Assembly: GCA_035048485.1 (NCBI GenBank)
Contig: CM068589.1
Coordinates: 6,876,224 to 6,940,223, forward strand
Length of the DNA stretch: 64,000 bases
Direction: 5' to 3'
From: Pteria penguin
Lineage: Eukaryota > Mollusca > Bivalvia > Pterioida > Pteriidae
The notes beneath the pieces were generated by a model. That model was not told the DNA's origin, did not search any database, and worked only from the letters and a program-made list of their open reading frames with translations. Of the stretch, positions 11,675 through 63,400 are shown one piece after another. A program made the position numbers and the translations under genes. The number at the start of each line of letters is the position of its first letter. The first letter of the stretch is position 1.

Positions 11675-13037
11675 AATCGTTTATCTTATTTCATTTTGTT
11701 TTTTGAGAGAATAGCATTTATTGTATTTTTATTTATGTTTTTATAATTTACATAAGGGTGAACATTCTTGCCATTTTAGACGTCAGTGAGGTGAATCAAA
11801 CCGGTCACGTGACGAGCTTGGGTAGCAGTCACGTGACAAAGTTAGCTGTGGTGTGGTCCTTTATATGTCTTCTTGAGATTACCAAAGATCTAACAACATC
11901 CCAGTTTTGTTGACATTCGATTTTGTTATTTTCTACAGGGTATGTACGGCTATGTGTGCTGCAGGATACAGATTCTCTTTCGGTGACGTCATGCAGATGA
12001 CGTCATGTGGTATGGACGGGAAATTTGACAAAGGAAATACATTCCCAGCATGCATCGCTTCCATCTCTCCAGGTATGGATATGTTCATAGATGAAACACA
12101 ATGATACATGACTCACAATGTTATAAGAATCGTCAGAATTAACTCAAAATTTATTCTTTTTTAATTTTTTTATTTGAAAAATTATACTATCTATCTCTGT
12201 TCTTGTATCACTCAGCTATGACAAGGACAAAATTGCAAGAAAATTTTGTGCTACAGAGTTTTTATCGAAAGAATGTACGATGCTTGTTTGGGGAGTGTCG
12301 TTTGGAGAGTGTCGTTTTCTCAGTAAAATAAATATAGAACATATATACCTTTTAATCTAGTGCACCATATGCTCATTTTGACAACTTATGTCTCTTCAGT
12401 GATGCTCGTGGCCAAATGATTGGAATTCTCAAAATATATAAATATTTGAAGAGCAGTGTTGAAACCAAAATGACCGAAAAGTGAACCAAAGAATCTATCT
12501 AAGGACATAGCTATGCGTGAGGGAGATACTCCTTAATTTTAGAGTGATTTATTTAATTTGATGACTGAAAATTGGAAGTATACATTTCATGTCAGTACAA
12601 AAGCACTGAAAACTAGACTTATGATGCCCTCGGGAACTATCAGTCCACCAGCAGTGGCACCGGCCTTGTGGTTATACTAAATATAGAACATATATACCTT
12701 TTAATTGTGTGCACCATATGCGCATTTCGACAACTTATGTCAAAGTCATTAATTTTTATGGAACATCTTTACTTTTGAAAATTTTGAATACCGGTATTTT
12801 ATATATGTAATTTTGTTTGTTTCAGTGAAGCCAACGATAGCTTCTGGAAACATCGCCGGGTGTGTCAGCGGACTTTCAGCATGTCCCGGAAATGGACTTT
12901 ACCCGGCATGCAGTTCGTGCAAAGAGTTCGTTTCTTGCGCGGATGATGGTGCTTTCCTTGTACAATGTCCTGCATTGACATATTTTGATAACAACAGCAA
13001 GAGATGTGAAGTTTCCTCATCCACATGTAATGTATGA
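10042..13037 (+). CDS. Secreted sushi / chitin-binding protein, complete gene (171 aa)
   Basis: Five exons join in frame: 10042-10057, 10626-10697, 11238-11319, 11939-12072 and 12826-13037 (516 bp with stop). Residues 1-16 ([16 protein letters not shown]) form a signal peptide split by intron 1. Exons 3 and 4 make one six-cysteine sushi (CCP) domain at about residues 37-96. Exon 5 is an eight-cysteine CBM14 domain at about residues 113-170. All introns are GT-AG, and the phases are 1,1,2,1. A second in-frame ATG lies two codons downstream of the first, so either could start. The predicted product is a small extracellular chitin-binding protein. Its sushi and CBM14 exons are paralogous to those of the large gene at 18217-58404. 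A role in matrix or immunity is inference. Confidence 0.88.
10925..11065. repeat. Short 27-bp repeat and (GAAT)n tract
   Basis: Intron 2 of the sushi-CBM14 gene holds three copies of a GTAGAGAATGAACGGA-type unit, followed by about ten GAAT repeats. Confidence 0.85.
11513..11672. repeat. (TCTA)n-(TCTG)n-(TCTA)n microsatellite
   Basis: A compound tetranucleotide array in intron 3 of the 10042 gene. A TCTG block interrupts two TCTA blocks. Confidence 0.97.
11804..11837. promoter_or_regulatory. Two perfect GTCACGTGAC palindromes
   Basis: Identical 10-bp palindromes at 11804-11813 and 11828-11837 lie 24 bp apart in intron 3. The sequence equals the extended E-box bound by MITF/TFE-type bHLH-zip factors (the CLEAR consensus). 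Function here is inference from motif identity only. Confidence 0.4.
12320..12745. repeat. Direct duplication of ~65 bp in intron 4
   Basis: The segment at about 12327-12393 (ATATAGAACATATATACCTT and the following GCACCATATGC) recurs at about 12677-12741 with few differences. No other feature is seen in this intron. Confidence 0.75.
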
Positions 13038-13184
13038 TAGATATGATGTAATATGTTACCATGGAAACATAAATATATAGGACTTTAAGCAGCTGATTCT
13101 TGCACACTCATCCTATGATGCAGGGTGTACTGACGTCGATCTTGTTTACCTCAATGTCTTATTTTCGATTGATTTATTATTTAG

Positions 13185-13190
13185 AATAAA
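13185..13190 (+). terminator. Poly(A) signal of the sushi-CBM14 gene
   Basis: AATAAA lies 148 bp after the stop codon at 13035-13037. It is the first canonical signal downstream. Confidence 0.5.
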
Positions 13191-13214
13191 CTTGTCAAAG
13201 CGCGTTGGAGTTGT

Positions 13215-13605
13215 ATTTTGATATGATACTATATAATATATGATATGATATGATACCATATGATGTGATATATTATATATGAAATGATATGATATAAGAT
13301 ATGATACGATAGCATATGATATACGATACGATACCATATGATATGATACTATATCATACGATATATGATACGATACCATATGATATGATACGATACAGTA
13401 TGATATGATACGATACAGTATGATATGATAGGATACCATTTAATATGATACGATATTATATGATATGATACGATACCATATGATATGATACAATACTATG
13501 ATATGATACGATACCATATGACATGATTCGATACTATATGATATGATACGATACTATATGATATGATACGATACCATACGATATGATATATGAAATGATG
13601 CAATA
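13215..13605. repeat. ~20-bp ATATGATACGATACC minisatellite
   Basis: A degenerate array of GATATGATACGATACCATAT-type units in phases of about 20 bp. It lies between the 13037 gene end and the first tRNA-Tyr. Confidence 0.9.
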
Positions 13606-13804
13606 TAAAATAATATCTAATAAGGCAACTGTACTGAGCTTTCTATGTATCAAATGAACTATCATTGGATGCTTTCTGGTCCGTACGTTTTAGTTTTCTT
13701 TCTTTCTTTGTTAATTCTATAGGTAAATCAATGAAGGAACATTCCTTTATACTAGAAATTCCAAAAGCAAAATAGTAGATATGTATATATACGTTAAAAA
13801 AAAT

Positions 13805-13895
13805 TCCCGCGAGGCGGATTTGAACCACCGACCTAAGGATTTCTAGATTATCTACCACTACAGTCCTCCGCTCTACCAACTGAGCTATCACGGGA
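13805..13895 (-). tRNA. tRNA-Tyr (GTA) with intron, copy A
   Basis: The minus strand folds as a tRNA. Acceptor stem TCCCGTG pairs with CGCGGGA, the A box is TAGCTCAGTTGG, and the B box is GGTTCAAATCC. Anticodon GTA is followed one base later by an intron of about 17 nt, the usual position for eukaryotic tRNA-Tyr. A run of eight T follows the gene as a pol III terminator. The unspliced length is 91 nt. Upstream flank is shared with copy D. Confidence 0.95.
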
Positions 13896-14316
13896 TACCA
13901 CAAACCCGAAATAAAACTAGTGACTTTCTCGATTTGTCAGATCAAAGAATAGCCGCAGGCTAAATTACAGTCATTTACATAATACATAGACTTACGTATA
14001 TACCACATGCCCATCGATCAAGGCATTACTGTCTCATAACTTCTTGTATTCATGAAATTAATTTATTCATCACTATTTATTTATCTATCTATCTATCTAT
14101 TTATTTACTTATTTATTTTCAATTTGATTATCTGTTTATTTGTATTTACAAATTTCATTTATTGTCCTCTGAATATCGGATATTCAGTTTAGTTCCAATG
14201 GGATATTTCTATCTTTACTTTTTAAGATTCATATGACATATTCCTGAAAAAAAACCCCAACTTATTCATTCTGGGCTTTTTGCGTCATTTCTTTTTATAT
14301 TAAACAGCTAGACCTA

Positions 14317-14971
14317 CTGTCCGCGCCACTCACTCTGGAAACTGGAAAATCTGGATTTTCAGTTATTCATCTTCAGAATAATTTCAAAAAGGCAAAACCA
14401 TTTGATAGATCTTGTTTAGTCGTAACTTTTGGTGTATGTTATATGTTTGTATGAAGAAGCGTTCATATTTTATAGAAAAAAAATCAATTTTAGATAGGGC
14501 GATTTCCATGTTAAATTTTGACGTGACATCGCCAAGTTTCCCATAGATTCAATGTTAAATTGGTTGGTTGGTTGATTGGTGTTTTACGTCGCTTTCAACA
14601 ATATTTCAGTTATATCGCGACATGGAAGCAGGAGGTTACCAACCTCTTAAACATAGTGGCGCAACCCGGGAATCGAACCCGGATCGTCGGCGCCGCAAGC
14701 CAAGCGCTTAACCACTACACCAAGCCTGCCCCTGATTCAATGTTAAACATCGGCGACGTCACGTCAAAATTAACATAGAAAACGCCCTATCTAAAATGAT
14801 TTTTCCCTATAAAATACGAATGCTTCTTCGTAGAAACATATGACATACACCAAAAGTTACGACTAAACAAGATCTGTCGATTGATATTAATTTTGTAAAT
14901 TTAATCTATTTTAAATATAAATAAGTGAAAATCCAGGTTTTTTTGGTTTACAAAAGGAGTGGCGCGGACAG
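14317..14971. mobile_element. Palindromic TA-flanked MITE, copy 2, split by a SINE
   Basis: Termini CTGTCCGCGCCACTCACT and AGTGGCGCGGACAG are flanked by TA. Removing the inserted SINE and its duplicated target leaves about 467 bp, matching copies 1 and 3. The element lies between tRNA-Tyr copies A and B and accounts for much of their extra spacing. Confidence 0.92.
14560..14733 (-). mobile_element. tRNA-like SINE (family 2) nested in the MITE
   Basis: The minus strand begins with a tRNA-like head (GGCTTGGTGTAGTGGTTAAG; B-box-like GGGTTCGATTCCC) and ends in TTGGTTGGTTGG-type tail repeats. It is flanked by the 14-bp direct repeat GATTCAATGTTAAA at 14546-14559 and 14734-14747, so it is younger than the MITE. 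Confidence 0.92.
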
Positions 14972-15264
14972 TACATTAATTGTCATACATATAATGGACT
15001 GTAAATTGTAACGTGATAAATTACCAGGAGATATACAAACTCCTGGTTCTTAAAGAAATAAACATACAGAGGTTAACGTGTGGGTGACGTATACCAGCAA
15101 GAGATGATTCCTTTTCACTGTCATACATATCTTACAACTCACCTTTGGAGTTTTGGTTAACCAATTGTTATATGACCTGCTCAGTCTTCTCACTTTTACA
15201 TAAGAATGCCACTAAATCATATAAAGCCATTACAACACAATTCATACAAAACGACAAAGTAAAT

Positions 15265-15330
15265 TCCCGCGAGGCGGATTTGAACCACCGACATAAGGAC
15301 CTCCGCTCTACCAACTGAGCTATCACGGGA
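15265..15330 (-). pseudogene. tRNA-Tyr remnant without anticodon and intron, copy B
   Basis: Both acceptor halves, A box and B box match copy A, but 25 nt covering the anticodon loop and intron are absent. The run GCGGAG is joined directly to GTCCTTATG. The 3' flank lacks a T4 or longer run. It cannot make tRNA-Tyr but may still bind pol III factors. Confidence 0.93.
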
Positions 15331-18066
15331 TATCTACCACTTTTCACAACATTTTTATGCATTTACAAGCGTAGCTTTTTAAAAAGCTTAGGTTGTAATC
15401 GGAATAGCTTTAAATCTTCAAGTTGTTGGTCAAAAAGTCAAATGGCTTTATGTAAATATGAATTACATGTACTTGTTTTTAAAACCATCTTTTTATGCGC
15501 AGTTGTGAATTTTCCCGCTAAAATTTCTAAAGCCACACCTAATTTTTTTCCTTATTAGGAAAGTAGCCGCGCCTTTTTTCCTTTTTAGGAAAGTCTCTCG
15601 TATGTTCTCTTCAATATTCGAAAATAAGTTGTTTTTTTGTAGTGAGCAAATCTTTTTTTTTTTAAATAGTTAACATTTTACCCATCTTTAGTCGGAAAAT
15701 TTACGAAAATGGCAATATAAGTTATCTACCTTTCATTTGGCTAAATTTTGCCACCAGATGATGGTACCTGTATCACTACTCTCTCAATAGTCTTTCCATG
15801 ACGAAATTCTACTGTTGAACCATTCGACAGCAGGTTAAAATAACTTCTTGTAGCATTTCTAATATCTTTATCTCTTCGTCATAACTTGCTTTCGAATTGT
15901 CTATTTCAAATATATATCAGCTGATTTTTAAAACAGATTTGGCATAACTAGATATACTACAATTTTTTGAAGTACTAGAATTCTATGTAATTATATAAAG
16001 AATTTAACATTGAAGTAGTTTGTTATTACAAACGAACAAATTCATCTGCCTCTAGATGTTGTAGTACTTTTAAGAATGTTAAACATGTTTTCTTTCTTTC
16101 TTTCTTCTCGTCTTTATGTGGGAGGCCATAACAGCATTTAGTGCGACGTCACTGACAAATCTCCCTTAAAGAAAGACATAATGATATATTTAACTAGGGC
16201 GGTACGTTATAGTTTATTTATCTACCTGTTCATACCTCATTGTCTTAATTCTAATCCACAAAACACCCCATGGAAGGGAGAGACTGACAACAAAAACATT
16301 CTCCCAATGTCATACTATTTATACCACCGGCTTGGCTGGAAAGTGGTGCAGAAATGTCAAACAGAGGATTACGTAGTAACCGGAGGGGGGATGTAGTGGA
16401 TGGAGACCGGAACAGACATAAAGCCCATCTACAAACGTTGACAATGCCATGAAGGGAATGAACTAAATAATGGGTGTAAAGTGGTACAACTGGTAACAAA
16501 TTGCTATTTCAAACCAAGAGAAAGCAGGTAGTGGTGTGGTAAAGTTATTTTTCACAGCACAGGGACACAGCGGACTTGGGTTCGATTACGGCCCGCCCAT
16601 TACATTAGATTAATTCAGATCCCTGTTGATGTCTGTATTATGAGGATTTTTTTTATCGACATCGCTACTGGCCTCCCCCTCCCTTCCCCAGAGACGTTTA
16701 ATAGCAGGTTCAACATTTGAACTTTGCACTTGCGATGGAGTCGGCAATATATATAGATGCTAAATCAGAAAAAGTACGAAACTTATCTACGAAACAAGCA
16801 AAATATATCGTAGGCTAATGACCAACGTCATGGCAGACCTCTGTGTGAATTACAAATCCCTAACCGCTGTCGACCATTAGTAGAGGCTATAATCCTCAGG
16901 GACATTGACACATAGTAGCACGGGGTTAACGACCTCTTTAATCAAACGGCGCGATCTTGGAATCGAACCTTGGTCGCCTAAACCGCAAGTTTAAAGAGTA
17001 CCAAGATGTTTGAGGAAACAAGCATCTGATTTCTAGAAATAGATAAATGCCACGTGATTCACATCTACATTATACATACCATAGTAAAGTAAGCAGCTTA
17101 TATATGTAATAATATACTATATAAATAGTAATATACGTAATATACAAAATGTACAATATATATAAAATATACATTATATAATATACAATATATGTAGTAT
17201 GCAATGTGTATACATATATGATAATATACAATGTATGTGCATAGGTGACTAGAGTATGACTCGTATTGAATAAAATCATTGCGCGATGTGTCATCATAGC
17301 CTCTCCTGTCTGTGAGTGAGTGAGCGAGTAAGCGAGCGCGTGAGTGGATATGTAGGTACATGTAGGTAAATAAAGTAAGTTAAAATAAGTAACTAATGTA
17401 AGTAATTAAATCTACAATGAATATCAAAGCGTTCAATCATCATCTAGAAAAAAATTTCACGACGGCTGATGAACAGCTATATTGAATATCAAAGCGTTCA
17501 ATCATCATTTAGATAAAATTCTAATGACTGCTGATGAACAGCTATACTGAATATCAGTGTTCGATCATCATCTAGATAAAACCCTTACAACGGCTGATGA
17601 ACAGCTACCGGGTATATTAAATATCAAAGCGTTCAATCATCATCTAGATTAAACTCTCACGACGGCTGAGGAACAGCTACACTGAATATCAAAGCGACAA
17701 ATTACATCTAAATATTCAATAAACACGTTCACAAAATACAGAAAAAAACATCGACAGGTACATACGTGAAAAAAATACTTCATGTTTAAGAATTCAGGAT
17801 AAATGTTTTCGATAGAGAATGCTAAATTTGTAATAACATTTCTTAATTTTAATCTGAACAAAGCGAATGATGGCAAGGTGATGAATTTGGACCATATTGC
17901 CACCTATACGTCTGCATAAACAAGGCCATAGACCGACCAAGGGCGGTCACTCTTCGTAAGCACTTTGTCAAATTTAATAATTTTGTTAATAATCCTTGGG
18001 AAAACAGTGAATATGGACACGTTGTTATCGGACTTTTTGTACAAACATTCGCGATAAGATACAGCA
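15331..18066. other. Intergenic DNA without recognised gene
   Basis: This stretch is AT-rich. Possible tRNA-like SINE scraps lie at about 16540-16610 (GGGTTCGATTACGG) and about 16940-17000 (GGAATCGAACCTTGG), but they are too degenerate to type. A TATA-rich tract lies at about 17095-17240. Confidence 0.4.
17405..17700. repeat. ~62-bp minisatellite, five copies
   Basis: The unit contains GAATATCAAAGCGTTCAATC and CGGCTGATGAACAGCTA, with indels between copies. Confidence 0.9.
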
Positions 18067-18216
18067 GAATTTCATTTTATCAAACAACGTACCCGATAAT
18101 TTCATTAATGCAACAAAGTTTCTTTTCTTCCGACACCGTACCCGATGTTTTAATTGATGTAAGCGAATTCCATTTCTTCTAACACCGCACCCGATTACTG
18201 CATTAATTAGATCAGA
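18067..18216 (+). promoter_or_regulatory. Triplicated ~49-bp element just upstream of the large gene's ATG
   Basis: Three diverged direct copies at about 18067-18115, 18116-18166 and 18167-18216 share a CACCGTACCCGAT core flanked by TTTCWTTT and ATTAAT blocks. They end at the start codon at 18217. They could be promoter or 5' UTR repeats. No TATA box was picked out. Confidence 0.45.
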
Positions 18217-58404
<40,188 letters not shown>

Positions 58405-60434
58405 AGTCAAAACCGATTTGTGGCGGGGAAAATGATAGTGTTCTTTCTGTTCAAAAATTTCCTGATTTGTCAAATCATAATATAAATGATTTATATGAAA
58501 CATTTGTTTTTAATAAATCCGTCCAATATCTCATAAGTTTACTTTTTATGTATATCCCTTTTTGTAGCTGAAAAAATGATTCGTTGTAAGAGTTCCTCTT
58601 ATCAAATGCAATTGATGACAAGAAAGATAACTCTAAGTTAGTCAAGAATAAAGTTCCAGGGTTGTTAGGAATCAGAGACATGAAAGTATCTCTTCGTCAG
58701 GAATTTCTGGCAAGAAATAAAAATGTCACACAAGATAGAAATAAACCATAGTGATTAAGTAAAATAAATCATCATATGGAATTTGGAACAAAAGTTTTTG
58801 ATAAGAATTTACAATCATTACAATAATAAGTATCTGAATAAAGAATTTTATCAAAATGTGAATTTAACATGGTGATAATAATGTCGGCCATAATTACCTC
58901 TTGTTTGGCACCAGAGACAGATCATCTGTAAAGAGTCTATCACTCACCATTCATACAAAGTATCAACACATTATGCCTTGTAATTTCAGAGGGGAATATT
59001 TTGAAAATCGGCCAATCAAAACCGAAGAAAGCCCATATTGTTCATTCTTCCGGAACAAGAAGACCATGACCAACGACGGACGACACAGACGTCAAGTGGT
59101 GGCAATAGCTCACCTGGCCCGAAAAATAAAGAAAGACATCATAAATATTAAAATCATTTATTTCCATACTTGTAAAAAGAAGAATGATGTTTAAAAATGC
59201 AAACATTGTCAACAGTTCAGACCGTGAAAGACATAACGTGTGTATGTTCAGTGCAAATAATACTGAAGAAAACATTTTAAAAATCTGATAAATATTTGAT
59301 AAATATTTACCAATCGTAACGTTTCCTTTTTCGAGCCCATTCCTAGCTTCGGCCGTGGGACGGAGAAAAGGTGGATTTATCTAGTGATTGGTTGATTGAT
59401 AAACGTAGAATTAATAAGACGAATAAATATATATGAATGTTACAGCGTATACAAGATGAACAAAACAAAGATAATGCATTGATTAAACAGGAAATAAACA
59501 AATGGACATTTAACACATATTTGTAAAACAATAAAATTGGATTTGAATCCATTAACAGAAAAATAAATGGACGGATTTTCTTGGATCCGGGAATGACCAT
59601 ACCGACAATAAAAGCGCAAAACGTTGGTAAAGCGAAAACAAGAAAAACACTTAGCGATATTACCATTAGTTTTGGGGTAAAAAAGGAAAAACAATGGGAG
59701 TAAAATCAGCAGGTAAAAAGCATCATATAAAGTTCCAGAAAATAGAAATTCCAAAACAACATATGAATCTTTCATCGCAATGAAAAACTACATACAATAT
59801 TCCATACAATGCATTAAGCATATGAATTTAAAACTTCAAATCACATTGCCGATTCTCAGCAGAGAACAAATCATATTTGGCTTTAGTTGTTACACAAAAA
59901 TCAACAACAAAGCAGTTATTTGGCAGCATAAACAAAGTAATGATGAAAGGTGTAGAGAAAATGTTTAAAAGGTAAATATCAAAATACAAATGATGTATAC
60001 ATTGAATGTAGAGTGTATACAGTCATATCCCTCTCATGGATAAGGTTGTCGAGGAGGTCGGTAGAATCTTTAAGAGGCGAAAAGAGGGTGGGGGTTAAGG
60101 TCTTATTTCTTATTGTTACCATGTTAACCTCAAGAAGTGGCCATATCATCAAAACGTGGCCAAGTCTTGCAGTTGTATCAATGAGTGTCGTTCTCGAACT
60201 ACCATGGTTTGCAGCTTAACACAAGAGCATGCTTGATTTTAATTACAAGCTCGCGTTAGAAACAGAGTTAGATCTCCTATAAAATGTGATGTAATGAATA
60301 AACACTCCTCCTAACATGTATTCTGGAAAATATGAACGTTAAGCACTTTTTTTTTCAAATTTTCTTTAAATCTGGATCATATACAAAAAATAAATATATA
60401 ATTCCATCACGCGTTGCTATGGTAAACAGAATGT
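58405..60434. other. Convergent intergenic region with poly(A) signals
   Basis: AATAAA occurs on the plus strand at 58512-58517, 58647-58652 and 58763-58768. Any could end the large gene. The segment at about 58980-59130 (TGGTGGCAATAGCTCACCTG) looks like a dispersed repeat. No gene was recognised between the two convergent genes. Confidence 0.5.
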
Positions 60435-63400
60435 TTATTTCGCTGCAACAATTCGTCCGTTTTTCTCTAATAATTGTCTCTGTCTACGCAACTCTTGCTG
60501 AATAAGGTAGATTTCTGCTTTACATGGTTTCACTTTCGGTTTCTGATATGTATCTTTATGGACGGTTGTAAAGTCCATTATACCGGAAGTATCAACCGCG
60601 TTCGCTTCCGGTTTGAAGGCAGGGGTTGGTTCGTATTGTTTTGGTATAAAGGTGGTCTTGGTCGTACTCGTACCTTCAAATTTGGATTGAGGAGGAACAT
60701 ATGGGCGGTTTTCATGGAAATCGCCATAGCGCGTGCGCTCAACAGGGCCGTAATTTTTGAAGAACTCCTTGAAGCTCGTTCTATCGTCGAACTTCACATT
60801 TGGCACGCCTAGAGTGTGGAGCGGAGGAATGGCCCGGACGGATCGATTGGCAGCGATGTCGATTGGTTGAAAATCTCTCTGAAATAATAAGTAAGATATA
60901 GATGTTTATTTCTGTACATTATAAATGTAAAACAGTACATTATTATGGAAATGTTTCTATCGTTACGAACATTTAATTCATATTAGTACATGTATATATG
61001 ATTAATGTGATGTATACAGTCAAAATGTTTCATTCAAAATCAACCAGATGTTTCTTCATTATATCATTCTTTGTAAACTGAATTATGGTGTGAAAAGTAT
61101 TTGAGATCTGCCATACATAGAAAAAAATCTAGCTCGCACAAAATCCCAAGACCACAAGTGCTGGTCATCCAAAGGGCTATACAGAAAATTTCTTTACGAA
61201 AAGCTAAGATATAAGAATTATTGTATATAACAAGGAGAGTGTTAGAACACTGACCTTATTGGAGGTTTCAGTCTCGAAGCTGACGGAGGGTTTCTGGTAT
61301 TCCTCCATGTCATGTCGGATGGGTTTCGCTACGGGATTCTTACGGATGTCGTGTCCTTTATAAATGGTGCGCTGTTCCGTATCAAAACTGGTTCTGTAAG
61401 AAAAAATTGGATTGTGTATATAGCGTGTTGTTAAATATAAGTTTGGTAATGAATTGGTAAAAGGGTAATAGTAACTACTACAGGAACAAAAGTTTTCATA
61501 TTAAATAGAGCACGTCACCTGAGGAGGAACTGGTCATTGGGTGACACAGAGGGTGAATGGAATGATCACTACGTGTCATTAAGGTCGACAGAGAATGAAA
61601 AAATCCAGTATATATATAATTTTACCGCATTTTCAATTTAAAAGGAGGCAGTTAAACATTTATAAACTTTGTTCGGACTGCACCTACTTTTCGAAACAAA
61701 ACATCCATGATAATAAGAATCCCGACATGAACACCGATCCCGAGTATAAAATCGGAGGATAAGAGGTTGGACTTAGGAGTGTGGTAGAGCTCTCTTCGGA
61801 CTTGTGTAGCAAAATAAAATCCAACTTACTTATTATTAAATCTGAGGTCGATGGTGGCAGGGGCGGGTTCTGCCATTCTGGCTCTCAGTGATTGGCTACC
61901 ATATGACGGGAAGTCGTGACGTGACTGGGACTCATTCTGGAATTTTCCGCGCACTTTGGACATCTGTAGTGTTGGTTGATTGACTATTCTTTCCGCCCTG
62001 TGGTCACCAGGAGGGAAATCCTTGTAGGTGTCTTTGTTTGTTGTATTCAAAAACATATCACCTGAAATTTTGAGTTTGAAATAAATACTTTTATAAACAA
62101 AATTCATAACCTACTACCCCACTCCCCAACTTCATTAACAAACTTCTACAGCGTATCAACCTGACCTGTAGTAGGCGAGGAACAACTCACAATCCCCATC
62201 AGCTGGAATGTTATATAAAAAAGGTAATTTTTTCCTGCAGAAAACGTATTTCTGAACTTGATTTCCGAAGTGTGAAAAAGGTTTCGCCTTTAATTCCCTC
62301 AGTTTATTCCAATACTAGTCTGTTTCAGAGAGAAAAAGAAAGAAAGAAAGAAAGAAAGAAAAAACGTCATACCCTCCATTTTGATGTTAGCATCCGCCAG
62401 TCGTATGGCCGATGGTCTTCTGGCATACTCTCCCTTAAATTGGTTCTTGGTCTCACTGTTGGGTAACTTTTCTTTCTCGGGAAATAATACGGATCCTTCA
62501 AATAGAATATCAAGATGGCATTACCAAACGATATCAAGATGTCATTACCAAACGATATCACGATGTCATCAAAAATACCTAAATGTCATGAAAACAAATG
62601 GTGTTATAAGTAATTAAATATGAGTAACAAAACATCAATAAGCGAAATTAAAAATACAAAATGTCAACAAAAAAATATGAAGAAAATATAAGAAAATCAA
62701 GTTGTTATCAAAACACGAATAAGAGAAAAATATTCTAAAGGCTTAAAACAAAGGAGATGTGTTCTTCACCATAGTATACCGTGTCTATGCCATATTGAGA
62801 ACAACAACGACACCATCCGGATTTAGATAATGATGTCAACTATATCGATGGGAGGTTAAGGCCAAAATTAGTATTGAAAAGAGTCTGACACTAAGTGCAG
62901 TAAATTCCCGGTTGCGTCATTATATCTCAGAGGTTGATAGTCTCTTGTTTCGATATCGCGACAGAGGTGAATCAAGGGACTGAAAATAGTGAACGGGTGT
63001 AACCCTCTTGCTGGTAACTTTATGTCAAATTATACCTACAGTTCAACCATGATTTAAAAACAGTATGCCGGTCAGGTATGAATAACAATCTGTGTGCCGG
63101 TCGAGCACGAGTAACAAAATGTATGTCAGTCAAGACGAATAACAAACTGTGTGCCGGTCGAGCATGGGTAACAAACTGTATGTCGGTCAAGCGTAAGTAA
63201 CAAGCTGTACGCCTGTGAAGCATGAGTAACAAACTGTATGTCTGTGAAGCATGAGTAACAAACTGTATGTCTGTGAAGCATGAGTAACAAACTGTATGTC
63301 TGTGAAGCATGAGTAACAAACTGTATGTTTGTGAAGCATGAGTAACAAACTGTATGTCTGTGAAGCATGAGTAAAAAACTGTTCGCCTGTGAAGCGTGAG

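Noticed and set aside
13643..13903. 86-codon minus-strand frame
   Set aside because: It covers the tRNA-Tyr gene at 13805-13895 read as protein.
60474..60812. 112-codon plus-strand frame
   Set aside because: Antisense shadow of the last exon of the SAXO-like gene, which has better composition and splice continuity.
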